Below, piece by piece: positions 35,527-45,088 of a stretch of DNA of 64,000 bases; position 1 is the first letter of the stretch; each line of letters opens with the position of its first letter. This DNA is from Sphingobacterium cellulitidis (GTDB taxonomy: Bacteria; Bacteroidota; Bacteroidia; Sphingobacteriales; Sphingobacteriaceae): assembly GCA_002245855.1 (NCBI GenBank), contig NOUX01000001.1, positions 124,001 to 188,000 on the forward strand, in the 5' to 3' direction. Under the pieces are notes generated by a model, which saw only the letters and a program-made list of their open reading frames with translations, made no database searches and had not been told where the DNA came from. The translations under genes and the position numbers were made by a program.

Positions 35527-37296
35527 TTATTCCATGGTTGGGTTGAATGTTCCACCCCAATCTTTATTCTGTAGAACTTTTGGATTTCTATCAATGATAG
35601 ATTGTTGAATTGGAAAGAAATAATAAGTATCAGGCACTTCACTTACCTTCACCCCATTTTTAGGAACTTGAAGGATACTGTATTTAAAGTTAGCCTCCTT
35701 CAACTGATAGGTTTTTGCAAGGGTACTCGCTTGTTTAATATCCATTTCAGAACCATCGGCATTAATCGCTATGGCTTCAACGCCGTATTTAGTTCCCTTA
35801 TCAAGTGTTTTTAATTTATTGCTTCTTCTCAAATCCCAAAAGCGATGACCTTCGAAACAAAGTTCAATATTTCTTTCAGCTAAAATTGCTTCGCGCATTT
35901 GGTCACGGTTAGAAGCTGTGACACCATATTTACCATCAGTTCCAGGTTCGATACCAGCACGTTTCCTCAATTGGTTCAGCATATCCTGTGCAGTAGCTAA
36001 GTCGCCAGTTTCATTTGCTGTTTCCGCATAATTTAGCATAACCTCTGCTAGTCGCATCAACACAAAATCTACATCGTATTGAGTTTCCACCTCCGTTTGC
36101 TTTAAGGAAAGCTTACTATTCTTCAGAATAAAGAAACCACTATATCGATCTTGATTGGTCGAGTTTATACCTGCAGCGGGATTAATTCCAAAGTTATCCA
36201 ATGCATCTGCAATCCCTAAAGAGGTATACTGACGTTTACCGGCTTTACCTGAAACTTCATAAATCTTACCATTCCAAACAATTGATTTATCAAATCTAGG
36301 ATCTCTATTCATCCAGTAGGATTGCAAGAAATCAGTATCTGATTTAAAATATTTTCCTGTTGGATCTGAATAGATTTTCCCATCTTTCATTGGAAATTCT
36401 TTTACAAAATCCCAAGTTGGTACGGCACCAGCAGGTCCACGGCTTTCATAACCTGGTCTTACTCCATAATCCCAGTTCGCGACTTTATTAGGATAGGTAT
36501 TTATCACTGCAAAGACCACCTCAGGTCCTTTCTCTTGTAAGGTAATATTCGCATAATCAGGAGTCAAGGAATAACTATTTTTTATCAATTGCTCATATGC
36601 AGTTTTATTTGCTGCGTGAGCTTCTTTCCAATAGGCGTTATTAAAAGGGTTAGAAGGATTAAATTGAGGAGAAGCTTTATATAATAAAACTTTTGCTTTA
36701 AAAGCTGCCGCAAAGTTTCCATCAATCCTACCATAATTCGAGGAGGATTTTTCTATTGTCTGCGGCAATAATTTGATGGCTTCATCCAAATCTTTTACCA
36801 ATAAATCAAATGTTTCCTTGGTTGAATTCCTTGGGGTATTCAAATCATCGGTTTTTGCATCCTGAGGAATAGTAATATAGGGTATACCACCATATAATCT
36901 CAACATATCAAAATATACGTATGCCCTTAAGAAATAAGCTTCCCCTAGGGTTTTGTTTTTAACATCTTCAGTAATGCTCGTACTCTCTTGTACTTTTTGA
37001 ATAGCCGTATTGATTTTTCGGATATTGGTATAGTTCCACGTTTTAAAAGGTCCTGCAGTTGGAGTGATGGTATTCAACTGCATTGGAATTCCAACGAGTT
37101 GTTCACTATATGCATCAGCGCTGGTATTCCAGTTTCCAAAGACTGTATACAAATTCGCCATATAGGCATTGATTAAATTTGGATCTTTCCACACCTTCTC
37201 CTCATCTAATGATTGAAGGTCCTCTATATCCAACACATTTTTACAGGAAGTAAAGATGGCGGATAGTCCAATTGCTACTAATAATATCTTTTTCAT
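35527..37296 (-). CDS. SusD/RagB-type substrate-binding lipoprotein (pair 3)
   Basis: Lid lipoprotein of 589 residues. Seen: lipobox AIFTSC followed by Lys-Asn, start motif NVLDIEDLQSLDEEKVWKD, helical stretches such as EAYFLRAYVYFDMLRLYGG, and the conserved C-terminal segments RLAEVMLNYAETANE and LCFEGHRFWDLRR typical of RagB/SusD. Longer than the other three SusD proteins here, as in many glycan-type systems. It follows its SusC by 12 bases. The sulfatase downstream suggests a sulfated ligand, but no glycoside hydrolase is present to confirm a polysaccharide. Confidence 0.92.
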   Translation of the reverse strand: MKKILLVAIGLSAIFTSCKNVLDIEDLQSLDEEKVWKDPNLINAYMANLYTVFGNWNTSADAYSEQLVGIPMQLNTITPTAGPFKTWNYTNIRKINTAIQKVQESTSITEDVKNKTLGEAYFLRAYVYFDMLRLYGGIPYITIPQDAKTDDLNTPRNSTKETFDLLVKDLDEAIKLLPQTIEKSSSNYGRIDGNFAAAFKAKVLLYKASPQFNPSNPFNNAYWKEAHAANKTAYEQLIKNSYSLTPDYANITLQEKGPEVVFAVINTYPNKVANWDYGVRPGYESRGPAGAVPTWDFVKEFPMKDGKIYSDPTGKYFKSDTDFLQSYWMNRDPRFDKSIVWNGKIYEVSGKAGKRQYTSLGIADALDNFGINPAAGINSTNQDRYSGFFILKNSKLSLKQTEVETQYDVDFVLMRLAEVMLNYAETANETGDLATAQDMLNQLRKRAGIEPGTDGKYGVTASNRDQMREAILAERNIELCFEGHRFWDLRRSNKLKTLDKGTKYGVEAIAINADGSEMDIKQASTLAKTYQLKEANFKYSILQVPKNGVKVSEVPDTYYFFPIQQSIIDRNPKVLQNKDWGGTFNPTME

Positions 37297-37308
37297 GATT
37301 AATTCCGG

Positions 37309-40300
37309 TTAAAATTTAATGTCCAAGCCAAAGGTGAACGTCTTCATTAATGGGTAAGAGTCATAATTCAATTGCTCAGGGTCATGAAACTCCGTCATAG
37401 GTGAGAATACAAATAGGTTAGTACCATTGAAGAATACATTGATACTATTCATTTTTATTTTCTCAGTGAAACTTGTTGGCAATTGATAGGCAACATTCAG
37501 GTCTTTCAATCTGAAAAATGCACCACTTCGCATCCAGAAGGATGAAGGATTAGTTCCTGATTCAGCCCAATTATAACCGACCGGTCTAGGGTATTTGGCA
37601 TTTGGATTTTCAGTAGTCCAAACATCATCAGCCCAAATAGGATAATACGGTCTAAAGGTACCTCCATGCTGACGCATACCCCCACCTTCTTGGTTAGAAA
37701 TCATCCGATCATAATTGAAAACACCTTGGAATAATGCATTCACTGAAATTCCTTTCCAAGAAGCATTTAACCCCAATCCATAATCCCATCGTGGCGAGTT
37801 ATTGGTAGATAGCAAGGTGACATCATTTTCATCAATTTTTCCATCGGGGGTATCAGAATATCCTTGTCCACGAATATCATCATACAAGATCATTCCTAAA
37901 TACGGATCTCTTCCATAAGTTTTAAATCCTTTGGCTAATAGGTCATCTAATTCCTGTTGGGTTCTCACGATTCCCAAGGAATTCAATCCATAAATCACAT
38001 TATTAGGTCTGCCGATTCTGGATCTGAAATGTTCCAGACCACCGTCAGCATAGGCTGCAGGTTCGTCAAAAATATCCCATTGATCCACCGCATAACCTAA
38101 ATTCCCCGAGATTCCATATCCAACTTCACCGATTCTGTCATTCCAGTTGATCGAAATTTCACCTCCTTTATAACTTCTAGCAGCATAATTTTCAGGCGCA
38201 AGAGCACGTCCATAGGTATCTGGTAATAAAACTGTTCTTGGACCTAAAATATTTGATTCTGCACGTTTAAAGACTTCAATTGAACCATTTAACTTATTAT
38301 TGATAAAACCATAATCTAGACCAAGGTTATAACTTTCAGACTTTGTCCAGGTGATTGCGCGATTAGGGGTAGAACCATAAGCTAAACCATTATAATAACG
38401 ATCTCCAAAGATAAATCCGGTTGTAGTGGTATATTTCTCAACAAATGAGAATGGGTTAATAGGGTTACCATTTACGTCGAGGTAATTACCTGTTGCACCA
38501 TAGGCGAAACGAAGTTTCAAATCTGAAATTTTGTCCTTGATATTGGTAAAGAATTCTTCTTCAGAGATTCTCCAAGCAGCAGAAACTGAAGGGAAGAAAC
38601 CAAATCTTTTTTGTTCAGGGAACAATGCCGCACCGTCATAACGGAAGGAGGCTTCAAGAAGATATTTACTTCCATAGGCATAATTAAAACGACCGATTAC
38701 AGATTGTCTAGCATCAATTCCTTCTAATCCATTTGTTGACCTAAAGTTTCGGTCGGTTGGATACACATGCATTTGGTCCAAAGGAGTAATGGGACTTTGC
38801 GCCATGGAATTTATATTGGTATAACCTTTTTCTCCTTGTTCAAATACCAAGGTCGCGCCAACATCATGCTTTCCGAAGGTTTGCATATAATTCAAGAAGA
38901 AGTTCATTTGATACTCCCATTTCCGCTGCGTGTAATAATCCATAAACGGATTTTGCTGGCTAAATGTGAAAATATTGATGCGATCTTCAGAAGGAGGAGC
39001 CGGAATAAATGGATTTCCGTCAGGATTCAAGGAAGTGAAAGTATAGTTCTTTTGGAAACTCATATATCTTTTTCTGAGGTAATCTTCAGCGATATAACTT
39101 CCTACAAATTTGGTTGAAAGTCCAGGAATCAATTTATCTAACTTTAGGTTAAGCGATAAAATAGGGTTGATCTGTCTCACTTTCCGGTCGATATATCGGT
39201 CTCCGATTACCTGATCGATGACATTCCATGCTTGCCAGCTTCCCATTGGAGTTTGTACAGGGAATTCAGTTGGCGTATCACTTGGCGTTCCATCTTGGGT
39301 CAGATAGAATGGATACATTTTTGGCCAGTTGAAAGTTACTCTATAGAAATCGGAAACATCAAAATCATCATCATTTGATGAGGTACTGAAAGGCCAATAG
39401 AAGCGATTAGAATTTTGCTGATTAGCAGAGATATTCATATCAATACTAAAGGCATCGGTAATATTCGCGGAGACATTTGATCTCAAATTAAACTTTTGAT
39501 GATCGATGGATTTATAGGAGCCATTTTCATTTCTGAAGCTCAAAAGGTTATAATAAGTAATTTTTTCACTACCACCGGAGACAGAAATAGACTGGCGATG
39601 ACTTACAGGGTTTCTCCAGATAACATCGTTTACACTATAGCTTTTATCCTTGAAATAATTGAATTCTTCATCACCATTAGGGATTGGGAGACCTTGAAAT
39701 TCTGCTACTCTATTTTGATAAATCAATTCATCGGTGGCTGTGGTTAGATCTGCCAAAGGGGTCATTGTAGGGTTTCCAATAGCGACATTGGATTGGAAAT
39801 TAAATTCAGGTTTTTTTACGGTTCCTTTTTTTGTTGTGACAATCACAACACCATTACCTGCACGAGTTCCATAAACTGCAGCCGCACCTGCATCTTTTAA
39901 GAATGACATTTGTTCAACCTCATTAGCTTCTAAGGCGTCAAATGCAGCTTTATCACGCACTATCCCATCAATAACGAATAAAGGTTCGGCAAAACTTCCC
40001 CTGAATCTAATTTTTGATGTTGCACCAGCAAGGCCTGAAGTACCCGTTACTTTAACTCCGGGAGCACGACCAGCAATGGCGTTTGAAAGATTAGATGGAG
40101 AAACATTCTTCAAGGCATCTCCATTTACCGTTGATATAGCAGAAGTAATATTAGCCCGTTTTTGTGTACCATATCCGATTACAACAACCTCATCAATATT
40201 GGCATTATCCGGGAGTAGCGTGATGGAAAGGGTTTGGGTTCCTGAGACAGTAATATCTTGGCTCAAATAACCTAAATTTCGAATACTAATAATATCTCCA

Positions 40301-40560
40301 TTATTAGCGGTAATTGAAAATTCACCTTTTGCATCAGAACTAGTGGCCTTCGTAGTCCCTTTAACAAGGACAGTAGCCCCTACGATTGGATTTCCAGCCT
40401 CGTCTTTTATCGATCCGGAAACTGTTTGTTGTCGATGCCCAACAACAATATTGGCAATATCCTTTTTATGAGCAAATACATCCGGTGAACTTAATAATAA
40501 GCACACGGTCAGTATAGAAAAGGATTTTGCCCCAAAAAAAGTTCGATTTTTTTGAGTCAT
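37309..40560 (-). CDS. SusC/RagA-type TonB-linked outer-membrane importer (pair 3)
   Basis: Outer-membrane importer of 1083 residues. Seen: signal peptide ending VFA, CarboxypepD-regulatory-like domain (QTVSGSIKDEAGNPIVGATV), TonB box IDEVVVIGYGT, plug with LKDAGAAAVYGTRAGNGVVIVTTK, the SusC signature, and a barrel ending TFGLDIKF. Its longer N-terminal part before the regulatory domain (residues about 30-45) could be an extra spacer. No sigma/anti-sigma pair is adjacent. Transcription starts in the AT-rich region upstream of 40560. Confidence 0.92.
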   Translation of the reverse strand: MTQKNRTFFGAKSFSILTVCLLLSSPDVFAHKKDIANIVVGHRQQTVSGSIKDEAGNPIVGATVLVKGTTKATSSDAKGEFSITANNGDIISIRNLGYLSQDITVSGTQTLSITLLPDNANIDEVVVIGYGTQKRANITSAISTVNGDALKNVSPSNLSNAIAGRAPGVKVTGTSGLAGATSKIRFRGSFAEPLFVIDGIVRDKAAFDALEANEVEQMSFLKDAGAAAVYGTRAGNGVVIVTTKKGTVKKPEFNFQSNVAIGNPTMTPLADLTTATDELIYQNRVAEFQGLPIPNGDEEFNYFKDKSYSVNDVIWRNPVSHRQSISVSGGSEKITYYNLLSFRNENGSYKSIDHQKFNLRSNVSANITDAFSIDMNISANQQNSNRFYWPFSTSSNDDDFDVSDFYRVTFNWPKMYPFYLTQDGTPSDTPTEFPVQTPMGSWQAWNVIDQVIGDRYIDRKVRQINPILSLNLKLDKLIPGLSTKFVGSYIAEDYLRKRYMSFQKNYTFTSLNPDGNPFIPAPPSEDRINIFTFSQQNPFMDYYTQRKWEYQMNFFLNYMQTFGKHDVGATLVFEQGEKGYTNINSMAQSPITPLDQMHVYPTDRNFRSTNGLEGIDARQSVIGRFNYAYGSKYLLEASFRYDGAALFPEQKRFGFFPSVSAAWRISEEEFFTNIKDKISDLKLRFAYGATGNYLDVNGNPINPFSFVEKYTTTTGFIFGDRYYNGLAYGSTPNRAITWTKSESYNLGLDYGFINNKLNGSIEVFKRAESNILGPRTVLLPDTYGRALAPENYAARSYKGGEISINWNDRIGEVGYGISGNLGYAVDQWDIFDEPAAYADGGLEHFRSRIGRPNNVIYGLNSLGIVRTQQELDDLLAKGFKTYGRDPYLGMILYDDIRGQGYSDTPDGKIDENDVTLLSTNNSPRWDYGLGLNASWKGISVNALFQGVFNYDRMISNQEGGGMRQHGGTFRPYYPIWADDVWTTENPNAKYPRPVGYNWAESGTNPSSFWMRSGAFFRLKDLNVAYQLPTSFTEKIKMNSINVFFNGTNLFVFSPMTEFHDPEQLNYDSYPLMKTFTFGLDIKF

Positions 40561-41008
40561 AATAGTAATAATTGAAATTGAAAGATTGCCTAAATAGGCA
40601 TTAATTAAGGTTTATTTGTTTGTTTGTTTTTCAGGTGTTCGGAGGTAAGTTAGTTTTAATTCATCTTTATCATTTTAGGTTAGAATTTAATTTGATTAGG
40701 ATGAAAATAAAGCATAGAAATTTATTAGCAAAATCATTTTTTGGGGAATTCAAGATAATATTAGATTATTACCTACAAATATAATTATCTAATAAAAAAG
40801 AGTTTTAAATTTCAAACTAATTAAAATTTAAACATTTATTAAGTAAAATTAAGCTAACTAAAATTTACTATTGTAACAACCTAAATTACTTAAATGAGAA
40901 AAAAGGGGTAAAAAATAACCTTCTAAGTTTCGGAATTGAGTTGAAATCAAACAGAGCAACAATCAACCAATTCCGAACTAGAAGGTTTATAGAAAAATAG
41001 ATAAATTA
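40561..41008. promoter_or_regulatory. AT-rich upstream region of SusC pair 3 and 3' region of the oxidase operon
   Basis: 448 bases without a gene. It holds a short inverted repeat TGCCTAAATAGGCA (40587-40600) close to the SusC start, very AT-rich DNA where a promoter would be expected, and the terminator-like repeat at 40919-40988. No convincing -33/-7 pair was identified. Confidence 0.4.
40919..40988 (-). terminator. Long imperfect inverted repeat after the cbb3-type oxidase operon
   Basis: Arms of about 19 bases (CCTTCTAAGTTTCGGAATTG and its near complement) separated by about 30 bases, followed on the minus strand by a TTTTTT run. It sits 21 bases beyond the last oxidase gene and probably ends that operon; the long loop is unusual for a simple terminator. 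Confidence 0.55.
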
Positions 41009-41422
41009 TTATCCTCCACTTGGTAGGTGAAGGAACATAAAAACATAATACATGGCCCAACCTATAAATACGATCATAATAATCCAGACCCACCAAGGAA
41101 TACCTTGCGGGGTTTCACTACCGTCAATGAGAAAAGTTTCTGAATTACCTTTTCCATAGGCATTGATCATAATTGGCACCCGATCGTCAAGCACCGCATT
41201 TTCTCTGATTCCTGTAATTTCAATTGCAGGACCATTCCGAACTTCAAAAGGAATAATTCGAATTCCTTCCTTACCTTCGGGGTCTTTACTGACAATTCTT
41301 AACTGATGCTTCCCATCGGCTAATTTATGGGTATCCAATTCAAAGTTGACAGGACTATAAGTTTCTGCAATTGGGATATTTTCATCATCGATAAAAATGA
41401 ATATTTTACTTTTTTGGCTCAT
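41009..41422 (-). CDS. cbb3-oxidase-associated protein: beta domain with CcoP-like C-terminal helix
   Basis: A 137-residue protein with no signal peptide, an Ig-like or similar beta-rich region (about 5-100, with LADGKHQLRIVSKDPEGKEG) and one C-terminal membrane helix (about 107-131, beginning IPWWVWIIMIVF). The helix with its preceding Pro-Trp-Trp-x-Trp resembles the N-terminal membrane anchor of CcoP, but there is no heme-binding CxxCH. It overlaps the 92-residue gene upstream by 17 bases and is the last gene of the oxidase operon. Inferred: a subunit that replaces the CcoP membrane anchor. No named family is certain. Confidence 0.6.
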   Translation of the reverse strand: MSQKSKIFIFIDDENIPIAETYSPVNFELDTHKLADGKHQLRIVSKDPEGKEGIRIIPFEVRNGPAIEITGIRENAVLDDRVPIMINAYGKGNSETFLIDGSETPQGIPWWVWIIMIVFIGWAMYYVFMFLHLPSGG

Positions 41423-41684
41423 AGTTTTCAGGATTTAAGATACCTCTTTTAATATGGTCTGCTTGGTTTTCACCGGGTTTGATCAACATTTTAATAAAAA
41501 GGATCAGTGCAATCACCGAGATGAGGAATATAGCGAGGACCAATACATATTCTAGATCGCTTTTTGGCATTGTCCCATGCACCCAGCCACGAAATATCTT
41601 GGGTTGATTTCGTTCACAAACAGGACATCCCATCAAGAAAGAACAGATAGAGCAAAACAGTAGAGTTAATTGAAATTTCTTCAT
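41406..41684 (-). CDS. Small membrane protein with CPVC motif in the oxidase operon
   Basis: A 92-residue protein not recognised as a named family. Seen: an N-terminal signal-like segment (LTLLFCSICSFLMG), then GCPVCERNQPK with a CxxC pair near residue 20, and one strong membrane helix (about 46-69). The start is 1 base before the end of the second-subunit gene region and the end overlaps the following gene by 17 bases, so it is surely part of the operon. Inferred: an assembly factor, for instance for copper or heme delivery, or a minor subunit. The CxxC could also be a redox or metal site. Confidence 0.6.
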   Translation of the reverse strand: MKKFQLTLLFCSICSFLMGCPVCERNQPKIFRGWVHGTMPKSDLEYVLVLAIFLISVIALILFIKMLIKPGENQADHIKRGILNPENYEPKK

Positions 41685-41685
41685 G

Positions 41686-42684
41686 TTAGTTGGATTGAGT
41701 TTTTACGAAATCAACAATTTGTTTAATATCTTCTGGTTTAATTTTCTTGCCATTATTTCCCCAGCTTGTTCTTTCATAATTAATAATTGCGGCGACTTCT
41801 TTTTCAGTAAATCCTGCGGTTACACCGACTGGGGCCATAACACCATATTCAGGTTTACTATCGTAGCCATTCATGATGATATCCACATACAATTCGAGGT
41901 CATCGCCGGTTACTACGGGACTACCTTTCAAAGGTGGAAAAGCTCCCGGTAGCCCATTGCCATCGGCTTGATGACAGGCTTGACAATGAGCTACATAAAG
42001 TGCCTCTCCGTCTAATTCATCATTAGCTGCACCCGAATTGGAGTCGGCAGGAGCTTTCCTCTTATATAGAAATTCTGGAACATCAGCTTCCAGTTTAACT
42101 TGTTTCAGAGATTGTAAATAGGCAATTAGTTGCAAGGCTTCTTTGCTGGCGATAACTTTATGACCATTACTAGGAGCAAATTCTTCAGGAATATTTACCA
42201 CTACATCATTTTTTCCTGGAATGGATTTCGATTCAAACAGGAAAGGGTAAGCCGGCATAATGGATTCCTTTACGACAATTCTAGGGTTGTAAAGATGGAC
42301 AAGGTTCCATTCTTTACTTGGTTGGCGATTACCTACATCTGCTAAATCAGGCCCTGTTCTTTCAGTTCCCATTAAGGTCGCAGTGTTTCTCCACAGGTCC
42401 ATTCGTTCGTTTCGGGCATAATCTGCCGCTACGCTCGGACGTTGACCGAATACCTTATCCAAATCCACATTTCTGACTTGTTGGGTATGACAGGCCACAC
42501 ATCCATTGGCAATAAAAAGAGACTTACCAGCCATGGCATCTTCGGAAAGTGGTTCAGAGTCAGGCAATGGCGCATTAATCAGCTGGTTATTCAATGCTGG
42601 AAGAATGGCCACGAAGACGGTCAGCAGCACGAAGAACAAGGTTGCTGTTATAAATAGTTTTTTATGATCGTCAAAAAAATTCAT
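41686..42684 (-). CDS. ccoO: cbb3-type oxidase subunit II (CcoO) fused to a second cytochrome c domain
   Basis: Membrane-anchored diheme cytochrome c of 332 residues. Seen: N-terminal membrane helix (about 10-30), a CcoO-type domain with CVACH (Cys62, Cys65, His66) followed by TQQVR, and MPAYPFLF supplying the distal Met; then after a short linker a second cytochrome c domain with CQACH (Cys234, Cys237, His238) and PPLKGSP. Known: in standard cbb3 oxidases CcoO has one heme c and CcoP has two. Here the extra C-terminal domain looks like a CcoP c-domain joined to CcoO, and no separate CcoP gene follows. It starts 11 bases after ccoN ends. Confidence 0.88.
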   Translation of the reverse strand: MNFFDDHKKLFITATLFFVLLTVFVAILPALNNQLINAPLPDSEPLSEDAMAGKSLFIANGCVACHTQQVRNVDLDKVFGQRPSVAADYARNERMDLWRNTATLMGTERTGPDLADVGNRQPSKEWNLVHLYNPRIVVKESIMPAYPFLFESKSIPGKNDVVVNIPEEFAPSNGHKVIASKEALQLIAYLQSLKQVKLEADVPEFLYKRKAPADSNSGAANDELDGEALYVAHCQACHQADGNGLPGAFPPLKGSPVVTGDDLELYVDIIMNGYDSKPEYGVMAPVGVTAGFTEKEVAAIINYERTSWGNNGKKIKPEDIKQIVDFVKTQSN

Positions 42685-42695
42685 GATCGATAGTT

Positions 42696-44831
42696 TTATT
42701 TTTGAACTCTAAGAGTTGACTGGTTTTCAAATTGGGTTGTTATTTCCTCCGCGATGTCTATTTCTTTGACAGGGACCATCATCTTGTATAAGTTATATGC
42801 AAATATGAGGTGTGAAAGCCACATCAAACTACCTCCTATCGCTCTCCATAACCAATAAGGCGCCATAAACACGACTCCATCAATAAATGGTTTACCTTCC
42901 AGCCACATGATCCCTTTCAAGGTAGATCCATACATCAATGGAACGGTATACATGAGCATACCAATAAATGCGAACCAGAAGTGTGCACCAATACTAATCT
43001 GTGGGGCTTCTTTTCCTGTGAATCGGGGTACAATCGTATATATTGATGCCCAAAGGAAGAAGCTAATGATGCCATACATGGTCAGGTGTGAGTGGGCAAC
43101 GGTAAAGTCGGTGAAGTGCCAGATCAGGTTAGTTTCGCGGAAGGCTTCTGCTGTTCCTTGCATAGATCCGGTGAAGTAAAAGATAATACCGACCAAGAAA
43201 AATGGAAGGATATAACTATCTCCTAATTTGTACCAGGAACCCTTGAAAGTCATCAAAAAGTTGGTGGTCCCTGCAATAACAGGGATTGCCATTCCTGCAC
43301 TTCCGACGATTGCGACAGTTTGCAACCACCAAGGAATCGAACTAAAGACAAAATGGTGACTACCGATAAGGGTATAAAAAAGAATCTGGGTCCAGAAAGC
43401 CAGGATACCTAAGCTATAGGAATAGATAGGCCTATTCAATTGCTGGGGCAAAAAATAATATACCAGGCCTAAGCAGAAAAGCATAAACCACATTCCTACC
43501 CCTTGGTGCATAAAATATCCCTGGATAATTGTTTCACCAAGACCCTTTTGCCAGAAAGGTAAGTAGGCTGCCAAACTGATGACAATCGTAAAGATTACCG
43601 CTGATACGATATACCAATTTGAGATATAGATTTCTTTTGTTGTTCTATTTGCAATGGTTTTATAATAATTGATTAGTGTTAATACCAATGCAATTCCGAA
43701 CAGCAGCATAATAGGCCATATATATTCCCTATACTCGCCACCACTATTGTTAATTCCGGCCATCAAGGCGATGGTCCCCAGAGTCACACACAAATTTATT
43801 AGGAACAGGCTGTACCAGCCTAATTTCATGCTAAAGAGTTTTGTATTACTCACCCTTGGTACTACATAGTATCCCAAGCCTATCATAGCTAAGGATGCCC
43901 AGCCCCAAAATACGGCGTTGGTATGTACAGGTCTTAGTCGGCCGAAGCTCAACCAACTCAAGTCTTCCATATCAGGAGCTACGAATTTAAAGCCCAGGTA
44001 TTCACCAATGGTAGTTCCGAATACCAACCAAAAGGTGGCGGAAATCAGATAGCAATTCACCATTTTCGATAACTTGACATCAAAGTTTGTCCGAAGGGTA
44101 GCTTTTTTCTTTTTGGAAACGATTGGAATACCTTCCACTTCATTTAAGGTGAGTAGACCTTTTGGATCTTCCGCGGGATCTTTTCCAGCGAGAAGATTTT
44201 CCTCCAGTTGATAATCGGCAGCTTCCTGAAAAGCGGTCAATTCTTTTTGAACCTCAGCTAAAGGCCTTTTTTCCAATTCCTGCACGATTAGATCTGCTTC
44301 CTCTTTTTGGGCCTGAATATTTAAATGGGTTAGCTTTTTATTGATTCTAACAAACAACAAAACTAGAATGAAAATAGTCGGTATCAAGAGTAAAACCAAC
44401 GTAATAATCACACCCGCTTTAGACCAAACGGATTCACTGATACCATCAATGGAAACGGTTTGAGCAAAGGAATCGAGCGGAAATAAAGAGCAGCCAAAAA
44501 GGAAAAAGGCCAGTAACCAAGATTTAATTTCTTGTTTACTCTTGTGTTTAAGGATTCGAGCAATTTGGTTTGAGTTCATTTTCCGTAAAGCATTCTTGAA
44601 GGGATTTTGAGAGAAATTTGATTTCTCTTTTAATAGATAAGTACTGATTTGTTTAATACGATCAATCAAAAGCAGAACCACGATCAATATGGACAGGAAA
44701 ATCAATAAGAGAAATCCTAACCAAAACTCAATCGGACTGATTTTGGAGTGAAAGAAAATGGATTGGAGGAGTAAACCATGTGCTGAATCCGCAGCGGAAT
44801 GGAATAAATTAAAAGTTAAAATTGAACTCAT
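42696..44831 (-). CDS. ccoN: cbb3-type cytochrome c oxidase catalytic subunit with N-terminal extension
   Basis: Heme-copper oxidase subunit I of 711 residues that reduces oxygen and pumps protons. Seen: CcoN core from about residue 255, with heme ligand His303 in RLRPVHTNAVFWGWAS, YFMHQGVGMW, the Cu-B pair in LIGSHHFVFSSIPWW, and HFTDFTVAHSHLTMYG carrying heme ligands. A 250-residue N-terminal extension has helices near 35-57, 104-120 and 140-161; residues 104-124 look like an internal signal peptide ending SFAQ, so a start at Met86 is a possible alternative. First gene of the four-gene operon. Other oxidase types are unlikely given the CcoO partner. Confidence 0.9.
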   Translation of the reverse strand: MSSILTFNLFHSAADSAHGLLLQSIFFHSKISPIEFWLGFLLLIFLSILIVVLLLIDRIKQISTYLLKEKSNFSQNPFKNALRKMNSNQIARILKHKSKQEIKSWLLAFFLFGCSLFPLDSFAQTVSIDGISESVWSKAGVIITLVLLLIPTIFILVLLFVRINKKLTHLNIQAQKEEADLIVQELEKRPLAEVQKELTAFQEAADYQLEENLLAGKDPAEDPKGLLTLNEVEGIPIVSKKKKATLRTNFDVKLSKMVNCYLISATFWLVFGTTIGEYLGFKFVAPDMEDLSWLSFGRLRPVHTNAVFWGWASLAMIGLGYYVVPRVSNTKLFSMKLGWYSLFLINLCVTLGTIALMAGINNSGGEYREYIWPIMLLFGIALVLTLINYYKTIANRTTKEIYISNWYIVSAVIFTIVISLAAYLPFWQKGLGETIIQGYFMHQGVGMWFMLFCLGLVYYFLPQQLNRPIYSYSLGILAFWTQILFYTLIGSHHFVFSSIPWWLQTVAIVGSAGMAIPVIAGTTNFLMTFKGSWYKLGDSYILPFFLVGIIFYFTGSMQGTAEAFRETNLIWHFTDFTVAHSHLTMYGIISFFLWASIYTIVPRFTGKEAPQISIGAHFWFAFIGMLMYTVPLMYGSTLKGIMWLEGKPFIDGVVFMAPYWLWRAIGGSLMWLSHLIFAYNLYKMMVPVKEIDIAEEITTQFENQSTLRVQK

Positions 44832-45002
44832 GTTAATTTGTTATGACCTTAGCATTCACATCAAATCATCATTTTTGTCCAAATTGAATATGAGGATTTC
44901 CCGATAGAACTCAATCAATTTGATGACTTGATTGGACAAAGTTAAAACAAGAATTAATAAAAGACAAATTTATCTTTTATTAATTCAAAGGAAACATAAG
45001 GT

Positions 45003-45053
45003 AAAAAATATGTTAAGCTCCTGACAAGTGTTTAAGGTGTCTTATCAGGAGCT
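45003..45053 (-). terminator. Terminator after the VOC-family gene
   Basis: Hairpin AGCTCCTGACAAG / CTTATCAGGAGCT with one mismatch and a 13-base loop, followed on the minus strand by a TTTTTT run (plus-strand A at 45003-45008). Confidence 0.75.
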
Positions 45054-45088
45054 AAGGAAGTTCAATTGAAATAAGCGAATGAGAAGAA

